This document shows, one piece after another, positions 1-5,171 of a DNA stretch of 5,171 nt; within the stretch, counting starts at the first letter, position 1; each line of letters begins with the position of its first letter. The stretch spans positions 1 to 5,171 of the forward strand of contig JALRDM010000281.1 of NCBI GenBank assembly GCA_023262195.1, given 5' to 3'. The translations under genes and the position numbers were made by a program. This stretch comes from Salibacteraceae bacterium (GTDB lineage: Bacteria > Bacteroidota > Bacteroidia > Flavobacteriales_G > Salibacteraceae). Under the pieces are notes generated by a model. It was given only the letters and a program-made list of their open reading frames with translations, did not search any database and had not been told where the DNA came from.

Positions 1-79
1 GAGTGAAAAACAACACACCCAATATTGCGAGAAACACAACATTCTTAAACCATTCCTTTTTCCAAATTCTTTTCTCCAT
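1..79 (-). CDS. N-terminal fragment of a membrane-anchored protein, cut by the left edge
   Basis: An ATG on the minus strand (bases 79-77) opens a frame with no stop down to base 1, giving 26 complete codons. The peptide begins MEKRIWKKEWFKN and continues with the hydrophobic run VVFLAILGVLFF. This is a basic, tryptophan-containing head followed by one membrane segment, as expected for an N-in signal anchor or uncleaved signal peptide. The start lies 4 bases after the csaA stop codon, so the two are probably co-transcribed. Short heads of this kind are common on membrane-tethered thioredoxin-like (TlpA/redoxin) proteins of Flavobacteriia, but this is only a resemblance. The functional domain lies outside the window and the function is unknown. 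The reading frame and tight spacing support a real gene; the family is a guess. Confidence 0.6.
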   Translation of the reverse strand, partial: MEKRIWKKEWFKNVVFLAILGVLFFT

Positions 80-83
80 CGCT

Positions 84-428
84 TTATCCAATTTTCGATC
101 CTTTTTCTACCCTTTGGTCTGGCGTCAATAATACCACCCCATGCTCTTGCATAGCACCCAATACCAAACATTCACTCATTACTGACCCAATCTGCTTTGG
201 TTCAAAATTAACCACTGCAACAACTTGTTTACCAACGACTTCACTCTTCTTATATAAACTAGTGATTTGAGCCGAGGATTTCAGTACTCCGATCTCCGCA
301 CCAAAATCGATTTGAAGAACGTAAGCGGGATTTCTTGCATTCTCCAAGTCGTTTGCTGAAATAATTTCACCAACTCTAATATCTAATCCTCTGAAATCTT
401 TGAAGTCGGCTATCCCAAATTCACCCAT
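84..428 (-). CDS. csaA: CsaA-like tRNA-binding protein (OB fold)
   Basis: This is a complete 114-residue protein, the usual length for stand-alone CsaA/YgjH proteins, made almost entirely of one tRNA-binding OB-fold domain. Recognisable family segments are LDIRVGEI (about residues 15-22), the ARNPAY...IDFG region (31-43), KSSAQIT (50-56) and NFEPKQIG...SECLVLGA (74-92). The last segment is the most conserved part of the family. Known members are cytoplasmic homodimers that bind the tRNA elbow. B. subtilis CsaA was also described as having chaperone or export-related activity, so the physiological role is not settled. I chose the ATG at 428. The frame can be extended to a TTG at 467, but the added 13 residues have no family counterpart and would overlap the start of the divergent gene. 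The next gene downstream starts 4 bases after the stop, suggesting an operon. Confidence 0.93.
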   Translation of the reverse strand: MGEFGIADFKDFRGLDIRVGEIISANDLENARNPAYVLQIDFGAEIGVLKSSAQITSLYKKSEVVGKQVVAVVNFEPKQIGSVMSECLVLGAMQEHGVVLLTPDQRVEKGSKIG

Positions 429-481
429 ATGGTCTAATGATGTGTAATTTCGAGCTAAACCTAACAATAATGCGAAACATA
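429..481. promoter_or_regulatory. Compact divergent promoter region between csaA and the secreted-protein gene
   Basis: Only 41 bases separate the chosen starts of the two divergent genes, so both promoters must lie in or near this gap. Measured against the Bacteroidota -7 element TAnnTTTG, the plus strand has TAATTTCG at 445-452 and the minus strand has TATGTTTC at 474-481, each with one mismatch. Neither has a convincing TTTG box at the -33 position. The minus-strand candidate would lie inside the first codons of the secreted-protein gene. No Shine-Dalgarno sequence is seen before either start, as is usual for this phylum. The location is firm because of the gene layout; the specific boxes are weak. 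Confidence 0.3.
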
Positions 482-2731
482 CTTTACGCTATTAGCTGTG
501 CTTTCTTCAGTCTGTCTCTTGCCGCGCAAACAACCATATTCACGGAAGATTTTGACTCTGGTACCGCAGCATGGACATTTACCGGAGAGTGGGCCACTAC
601 CACAACTCAAGCATTTAATGGAGCTAATTCACTTACCGACAGTCCTAGCGGCCTCTATCTAAACAATCAAACGACCACGGCTTCTATCAACCAGAGTTTT
701 GACCTATCGAACGCCTTGGACGCTAATATCTATTTCCAAATGAAATATGATATCGAGAATGGTTTTGACTATTGTTATGTGGACGTCAGCGCAAACAATG
801 GAAGCACATGGACAACAACCTACACCATCAACGGTGAAAACAACCTCTCGAATTGGATACCCGTTACAGTAAATATTGGCGGCTTTGTTGGAAACACTCA
901 AGTTAAGGTTCGTTGGAGGATGTTTACTGATCAAGCTTATCAAAGTGATGGTATCTATATTGACAGCTTAAGAATTGTTTCAGATTCAGTCGATAATTCA
1001 CCCCCATTGATTTTGCATGACGCATTAGATCACTATGAAGGAACTTTCGGTGTAAATGAAAAAGTATTCACCATCACAGACATATCAGGAGTGGAAACTG
1101 CTGAGCTTTATTACAACGTTGATGGTGGAGTCTTTTCTGTTTTAATAGCGAGTGATACCGTAGGCGATGAATACACGTATGAAATACCACCTCAGGAAGC
1201 AGGTGCATATATCGACTACTTCATACTTGCGGTTGATTCATCTACCCAATCAAACACCATCACGTCAGAAACATTCAAATACGTTTCTGGCAATTACCTC
1301 AAGTATGAAGAAGGTGTAATCGATTTTATTCAAAATTTCAGCAATACAGGATTCTATACAGGTGCGGCAATGCGCATGACTATTGAAGATCCTACAACCA
1401 TTACCACTGCGCTCATCGGCAACTATACAGACATAAACAACCCTAATGATAGTATGGAGTTTCACGTTTGGGCCGATAACAATGGCGAACCAGGCGCAGA
1501 CCTTATAACTCCAATAATGGTATATCCAGCAGCAAACTTGCAAACACCCTATTTAATCACACGCATTGATTTACGACCATATGCTGCAGAGCTCGATAGT
1601 TTATCTGGAGATGTACACATTGGCTTTATTGCCACAGACAGCAACGTATGGGTGACAGTAACGGACACTACGGTAGCAGGTGGAGATCGTGTCATGCGCT
1701 ATAATGGAACTACATGGACATCGACTCCAGACTATTACCAGTTCCGCATAATTACAGATACAGCAGCACCAATAGCCGACTTTTCTTGGGATGGTACGAA
1801 TGATCCGACCATTGATTTCACTGATGAAACGGCAAACTTCCCAACAGCGTGGGAATGGGACTTTGGCGATGGAAACACGAGTTTTGATCAAAACCCTTCG
1901 CACACCTATGCTTCACCGGGCAACTATTCGGCCTGCCTAAAGGCCTCAAATACAGCAGGCGAAGATTCTATATGCAAAACGGTAATAGTAAATGTGGGTG
2001 CCCCTATAGCCAATTTCAATTTCGATCCGAACAATGATCCAGAAATTGACTTCTTTGATGCCTCGAGCAACCTACCCACAAGCTGGGCTTGGGATTTTGG
2101 CGATGGTAATGGCGATATCATTGCTAATCCTGCACATACCTATGGAGATACGGGCACCTATCAGGTGTGCCTTACTGTAAGCAATGCCTTTGGAAGTGAT
2201 GACACGTGCAAATCAGTATCTGTTGAAAACCGCGCACCTATTGCGCTCTATACATTTGTGATAACTGATTCAACGGTAGTATTCACTGATTTATCTGGAT
2301 TCTCCCCTATTCAATGGTCGTGGGACTTTGACTATAACGGTGAAACTTCATCCGTACAAAACCCAACCTTTACCTATCCAAATGCCAACGCCACGTATAA
2401 CGTATGCCTGACTGCCAGCAATCAATACGGTAGCAGCCAACCATATTGCACGGATGTTGAAATCGATAAAACATTAGGAGTGAAAGATGTAATTGAGAAT
2501 AGTATCTCCATCTATCCCAACCCTACTGGGGATATCTTAACCATCGAACTCGATAAATTAGGAGCCGAATCCAGGTTTAACATAATAGATATGCAGGGGC
2601 GAAAGGTTCGCTCTGCTATGCTAAATTCAACCCGAACTGAAATCAACTTGAGCCAGATCAAGCCAGGGGTTTATCAAATGGAAGTTTCCAACGGAAATAC
2701 TGTGAAGAGTTTTTCGGTAGTGAAGATGTAA
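470..2731 (+). CDS. Secreted multidomain protein with three PKD domains and a T9SS type A sorting domain
   Basis: This 753-residue protein is probably surface-attached or released through the type IX secretion system. Residues 1-19 form a signal peptide (MRNILYAIS, then a hydrophobic core ending SLAA before Q20). Residues 20 to about 170 resemble a MAM/jelly-roll domain (start FTEDFDSG, end DGIYIDSLRI). About 175-271 is Ig-like, 274-429 is a beta-rich region I cannot name, and 432-509, 510-586 and 588-666 are PKD domains. Residues 674-753 are the sorting domain, with SIYPNP, IIDMQGRKV, KPGVYQMEV and a final VVKM. Each PKD domain carries one pair of cysteines. No protease, glycosidase or other catalytic motif is visible, so a binding or adhesion role is inferred. 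The frame also has ATGs at 437 and 440, but the ATG at 470 places the basic residue and hydrophobic core directly at the N-terminus and is preferred. The gene stands alone, divergent from csaA and convergent with the operon to its right. Confidence 0.9.
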   Translation: MRNILYAISCAFFSLSLAAQTTIFTEDFDSGTAAWTFTGEWATTTTQAFNGANSLTDSPSGLYLNNQTTTASINQSFDLSNALDANIYFQMKYDIENGFDYCYVDVSANNGSTWTTTYTINGENNLSNWIPVTVNIGGFVGNTQVKVRWRMFTDQAYQSDGIYIDSLRIVSDSVDNSPPLILHDALDHYEGTFGVNEKVFTITDISGVETAELYYNVDGGVFSVLIASDTVGDEYTYEIPPQEAGAYIDYFILAVDSSTQSNTITSETFKYVSGNYLKYEEGVIDFIQNFSNTGFYTGAAMRMTIEDPTTITTALIGNYTDINNPNDSMEFHVWADNNGEPGADLITPIMVYPAANLQTPYLITRIDLRPYAAELDSLSGDVHIGFIATDSNVWVTVTDTTVAGGDRVMRYNGTTWTSTPDYYQFRIITDTAAPIADFSWDGTNDPTIDFTDETANFPTAWEWDFGDGNTSFDQNPSHTYASPGNYSACLKASNTAGEDSICKTVIVNVGAPIANFNFDPNNDPEIDFFDASSNLPTSWAWDFGDGNGDIIANPAHTYGDTGTYQVCLTVSNAFGSDDTCKSVSVENRAPIALYTFVITDSTVVFTDLSGFSPIQWSWDFDYNGETSSVQNPTFTYPNANATYNVCLTASNQYGSSQPYCTDVEIDKTLGVKDVIENSISIYPNPTGDILTIELDKLGAESRFNIIDMQGRKVRSAMLNSTRTEINLSQIKPGVYQMEVSNGNTVKSFSVVKM
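1763..2467 (+). repeat. Three tandem PKD-domain repeats within the secreted protein
   Basis: Three consecutive units of about 77-79 codons each begin with API and end in a short beta strand (VIVNV, SVSVE, DVEID). The PKD hallmark is WDFGDGN in units 1 and 2 (residues 463-469 and 541-547) and the altered WDFDYNG in unit 3 (618-624). Each unit also has the NPxxTY-type loop (NPSHTY, NPAHTY, NPTFTY) and a cysteine pair: C489/C502, C567/C580 and C646/C660. Units 1 and 2 are closest in sequence, also at the DNA level around the hallmark (bases 1856-1877 and 2090-2111), so they may come from a more recent duplication than unit 3. PKD domains usually act as rigid spacers or binding modules in extracellular proteins. 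Confidence 0.88.
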
Positions 2732-2743
2732 CACATCGCTGGA
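2732..2743. other. 12-base convergent gap without a recognisable intrinsic terminator
   Basis: The stop codons of the secreted-protein gene (TAA, 2729-2731) and of the radical SAM gene (TAG on the minus strand, 2746-2744) are 12 bases apart. The only inverted repeat is GATGT-AAC-ACATC (2725-2737), a 5-base-pair stem with a 3-base loop. It has no T-run on either side, so it is too weak to call a terminator. The two transcripts therefore probably overlap at their 3' ends or end inside the opposing gene. Confidence 0.5.
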
Positions 2744-4120
2744 CTATCGATAAATATTCATTGCGAGCTTGGCTGCCGATGCTTTGGCCTTGGACTTTAA
2801 TTGCCACAAATAGTCGCCTTTTAGGGAAGCTTTTTGTGAGTTGACCTCATTTACGATGTAGCGCACTGCAAAATCGTAGTACCTGCGTGAGTAGGTGCGT
2901 TTGAAGTCGATATCGCGATCGGTAGATTCAGACCAGTCCAGGGTTTGCGTAAAATCGGCCTCTACCTCAGTATAGAGGTCTGTGCCTTTGATTGGGTAGG
3001 CCACTGTGATGGTAAAATAATCAGGGTTGGACGTTTTAAGGTGATTGACGGTTTCTTCAATATCCTCTTCCGTTTCACCTGGGTACCCTAGCATGATAAA
3101 GGTTCCGGCTTGAATACCAGCTTCTTGTGCCTTGATGATCATCTCTCGAACCTTTTGCACATCTACTCTTCGATCCATTTTATCAATGATGCGCTGTGAA
3201 CCGCTTTCCGCGCCAATCCAAACACGGAAACAACCGGCACGTTTGAGCAGTTGAATTACTTCTTCATTCATACGATCTGCCCTGGTAATGCACTCAAAGG
3301 GGAGCATCACGTTTTTACTTTCGAGCTCTTCTACAAAGCCTTGAAGCCATTTATGACTCACGGTGAATACGTCATCAACAAACCAAGCCGAGTCCACCTC
3401 ATAATCTCGCTGTATGGCTTCAATCTCATCAACGACATGCTTCGGGCTGCGTCTGCGATAGCTTAATCCGTACACAGCTCGACTGCACCATTTACAGGTA
3501 TAGGGACAACCACGCATGGTATTTATAGATATGGCACTTTCACCATGTTTGTTTTTCCATGCCGAGAAATAGGCCTGCATATCAATCTTGGCGCGATTGG
3601 GCAGTGGCAATTCGTCTAGGTCTTTCATCAGCATACGTTCAGGAGTTTCCACTACTCCATCACCTTTGAGGTAGGCGATGCTTTGCACCCCTTCTATGCC
3701 TTTGTTTTGATCGTAACACTTTACCAACTCAAGCATTGTCTCCTCTCCTTCTCCCAGCACAAGCACATCAGCACCGCTTCTTAAGAAATTCTCCTTGTGG
3801 TTGCGTACTTCGGGGCCACCCAAGACAATCTTGGTGCTTTTTAAAGCCTCGTTTGAACGAACCAACTCAATAATTTTAAGCACATTGAGTTTGGTCATGA
3901 GGTTCGTGTAGATAGCCAGCACATCTGGTGGAGATTGAAGTAATCGCCCCTTCAGTGTATCGAAACTTGAAAATGTTGAATCAAACACCTCATTGTCATA
4001 GCCATGCTTTTCTAGCCATGCAGAAACATAAAGCAACCCCAAAGGAGGGTAAGGACGCATAATCTTTTGCTCCTTGGGGTCGTCCTGTATGAAGTAACCA
4101 TGGGTCAGGAGTACGTTCAT
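2744..4120 (-). CDS. B12-binding-domain radical SAM protein
   Basis: This complete 458-residue enzyme has the two-domain layout of the BchE/HpnJ-like branch of radical SAM proteins. Residues 1 to about 150 form a Rossmann-like cobalamin-binding-type domain with MRPYPPLGLLYVSAWL (21-36), VLGGPEV (99-105) and VLGEGEET (121-128). The cobalamin-ligand motif DxHxxG is absent, as is common in this branch. The radical SAM core starts near 196. MRGCPYTCKWC (202-212) supplies C205, C209 and C212, the Cx3Cx2C ligands of the 4Fe-4S cluster that cleaves SAM. Further core landmarks are WFVDDVF (246-252), GAESGSQRI (303-311), GYPGET (345-350) and AYPIKGT (374-380). The C-terminal tail is rich in Tyr, Arg and Lys. 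Its substrate is unknown; methyl transfer, oxidation or C-C bond chemistry are all possible in this family. Its ATG overlaps the stop of the upstream methyltransferase gene by 4 bases (ATGA), which implies translational coupling. Confidence 0.92.
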   Translation of the reverse strand: MNVLLTHGYFIQDDPKEQKIMRPYPPLGLLYVSAWLEKHGYDNEVFDSTFSSFDTLKGRLLQSPPDVLAIYTNLMTKLNVLKIIELVRSNEALKSTKIVLGGPEVRNHKENFLRSGADVLVLGEGEETMLELVKCYDQNKGIEGVQSIAYLKGDGVVETPERMLMKDLDELPLPNRAKIDMQAYFSAWKNKHGESAISINTMRGCPYTCKWCSRAVYGLSYRRRSPKHVVDEIEAIQRDYEVDSAWFVDDVFTVSHKWLQGFVEELESKNVMLPFECITRADRMNEEVIQLLKRAGCFRVWIGAESGSQRIIDKMDRRVDVQKVREMIIKAQEAGIQAGTFIMLGYPGETEEDIEETVNHLKTSNPDYFTITVAYPIKGTDLYTEVEADFTQTLDWSESTDRDIDFKRTYSRRYYDFAVRYIVNEVNSQKASLKGDYLWQLKSKAKASAAKLAMNIYR

Positions 4121-4896
4121 GCTTTCTCAAATTTTACATACACGTGGTCTGCGCTATCGCTAAACCAAGACATCCAACCCACGCAGCGTTCTAATAAGCC
4201 GAGTATTGTCATCAACCACATTCGTTTGCCAATTGAAGTCTCGAAGTAGCTCGGTGGAATGAAGAACCCAATAGGTCGGGAGCGTTTGAAAGCAAATTCC
4301 CTGAAAATGGTTTTAAGTTCAGCCACAGAATAACAAAAAGTCAACTGCTCGCCTACTCCATCAATATTGGCGAGTGACTTTGATTGCCTTCGTTTTGCTT
4401 TATACCTACTTCCTTTCATTGAAAAATACAGTCGTTCAATCCAACAGTACTTGCCAAGATACACTCCGATGAAAACTCCATTTGGCTTGAGTAATGCGTA
4501 GAAATCTTCACTGAGCTTCGCTAACTCATCTGCACTGACACAATTCAAACCCGCAAAGTTGCTGAAGATTAAATCGAATGATTGAGGAGAGAAAGCATTC
4601 CGCAACTCGCTGAATCCTAAAACTTTGAAATCAACTTCAGAATCGACCTTATGCTTGGACACCGCGACCATTTCTGGGCTAATATCAGTAGCGGTAACCT
4701 GATAGCCCAGGTTGTGCAGTTGGAGAGCGTCCTCTCCTGTACCACAATTAATTTCAAGAATACTCTTGGTTTGTTGTTGATCTAAGTCTTGCTCTAGCTG
4801 TTTCCATACCAATGCTCGTTGAGCCCGACCAATCTTACTGTAGGTAAAATTCTGATCGTAAGCTTTTGCCGCTGCGTCAAATGCTGCTTCAGGCAT
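4117..4896 (-). CDS. Class I SAM-dependent methyltransferase
   Basis: This complete 259-residue protein has a Rossmann-fold methyltransferase core. Motif I is ILEINCGTGEDA (46-57), the SAM-binding glycine loop. The acidic residue that normally holds the SAM ribose is D71 in TATDIS (68-73). FDLIFSNFAGLNC (107-119) corresponds to motif IV, and LLKPNGVFIG (135-144) to the strand after it. Residues from about 150 onward form a long variable part with a basic KAKRRQSK stretch (167-174), FFIPPSYFE (211-219) and a hydrophobic, tryptophan-containing end that could be a substrate lid or touch the membrane. The target is probably a small molecule or lipid rather than RNA, but nothing in the sequence fixes this. 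The start ATG lies inside the end of the upstream radical SAM gene (8-base overlap), and the stop overlaps the start of the downstream radical SAM gene by 4 bases. It is therefore the middle member of a tightly coupled operon. Confidence 0.88.
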   Translation of the reverse strand: MPEAAFDAAAKAYDQNFTYSKIGRAQRALVWKQLEQDLDQQQTKSILEINCGTGEDALQLHNLGYQVTATDISPEMVAVSKHKVDSEVDFKVLGFSELRNAFSPQSFDLIFSNFAGLNCVSADELAKLSEDFYALLKPNGVFIGVYLGKYCWIERLYFSMKGSRYKAKRRQSKSLANIDGVGEQLTFCYSVAELKTIFREFAFKRSRPIGFFIPPSYFETSIGKRMWLMTILGLLERCVGWMSWFSDSADHVYVKFEKA

Positions 4897-5171
4897 ATTG
4901 AGCGATTCTAGATTTAGAAATTAAGGCTTGTGGAATTCGAAACGCCCATTCCACAATCCTAGAAGGGTCACCATTCTTTACCGCTTCAAGTGCTTTGCGC
5001 TTTCGAAATTCATGATGGACATAGCGTTGTAGTTTTTTGTAAAACTCAGAGGAATATGCGCCTTCAAACATGACCAGAAGTTCATCACTATCCGTCCAGT
5101 TTTGTTTATCAGACATTTGACTCTTAACGTTCTCGTAGAACTTCGTTCCCGGCAACGGATATGAAACCGAA
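4889..5171 (-). CDS. C-terminal fragment of a second radical SAM protein, cut by the right edge
   Basis: The frame is open from the right edge to a TGA at 4891-4889, giving 93 residues. It begins SVSYPLPGTKFYENVK. The YPLPGTxFY pattern is the conserved end of the core in B12-type radical SAM proteins, shortly before their variable tail. A TTG at 5155 could be taken as a start, but it lies inside this motif, so the gene clearly continues upstream beyond the window. The cluster-binding cysteines are not visible here. The fragment matches the tail of the complete radical SAM gene in the same operon: YPxxGTxxYxxV, then a W-x-x-S-x-D stretch, YS, RY and a following K-A. This suggests that the two are paralogues. 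The stop overlaps the methyltransferase start by 8 bases. The family assignment rests on this short motif and the paralogy. Confidence 0.8.
   Translation of the reverse strand, partial: SVSYPLPGTKFYENVKSQMSDKQNWTDSDELLVMFEGAYSSEFYKKLQRYVHHEFRKRKALEAVKNGDPSRIVEWAFRIPQALISKSRIAQYA

Noticed and set aside
425..432. 8-base palindrome CCATATGG over the csaA start codon as an operator
   Set aside because: It is short and consists mostly of the start codon itself; there is no second copy or flanking symmetry.
429..467. TTG at 467 as the start of csaA
   Set aside because: The 13 added residues have no counterpart in the family, and the ATG at 428 gives the usual length.
437..469. Upstream ATGs at 437 and 440 that would lengthen the secreted protein by 10-11 residues
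   Set aside because: The extra residues (MMCNFELNLTI) would sit before a complete signal peptide and spoil it. The ATG at 470 gives a normal signal peptide.
1265..1903. Open frames on the minus strand opposite the secreted-protein gene (1265-1543 and 1601-1903)
   Set aside because: They are antisense to a well-supported gene, their products are rich in Cys and Ile without domain features, and they resemble no known family.
2725..2737. Inverted repeat GATGT-AAC-ACATC as a bidirectional terminator
   Set aside because: The stem is only 5 base pairs, the loop is 3 bases and there is no T-run on either strand.
3251..3466. Plus-strand frame opposite the radical SAM gene
   Set aside because: It is antisense to the conserved radical SAM core, and its composition looks like a frame shadow.
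4067..4249. Plus-strand frame across the junction of the radical SAM and methyltransferase genes
   Set aside because: It is antisense to two overlapping, well-supported genes and has no recognisable features.

Overview
The window looks like chromosomal DNA of a member of the Bacteroidota, most likely a marine-type Flavobacteriia or relative. The evidence is a secreted protein with PKD repeats and a C-terminal YPNP-type sorting domain of the type IX secretion system, starts that lack Shine-Dalgarno sequences, moderate-to-low GC, and a flavobacterial-style CsaA tRNA-binding protein. I see no mobile element, rRNA, tRNA or CRISPR array.

Layout. (1) The left edge, minus strand, holds csaA (84-428). 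It is followed 4 bases downstream by the first 26 codons of another gene (79 to 1) that encodes a short basic stretch and a membrane anchor and runs out of the window. (2) Divergent from csaA, after a 41-base gap, is a 753-residue secreted multidomain protein on the plus strand (470-2731). Its parts are a signal peptide, a MAM/jelly-roll-like domain, an Ig-like domain, an unassigned beta-rich domain, three PKD domains and a type A T9SS sorting domain. It has no recognisable catalytic domain. (3) Its stop lies 12 bases from the stop of a convergent minus-strand operon that fills the right half. In transcription order the operon holds the C-terminal 93 codons of a radical SAM protein cut by the right edge (5171-4889), a class I SAM-dependent methyltransferase (4896-4117) and a complete B12-binding-type radical SAM protein (4120-2744). 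The genes overlap by 8 and 4 bases, which suggests translational coupling.

How the genes may work together. The overlaps, the methyltransferase between two radical SAM enzymes and the matching C-terminal tails of those two enzymes suggest one biosynthetic or modification pathway whose substrate cannot be read from this window. This operon is the best candidate for something undescribed. The secreted protein probably acts outside the cell or on its surface in adhesion or binding and has no evident functional link to the operon. The CsaA region looks like ordinary housekeeping. No stretch longer than 300 bases lacks a gene.
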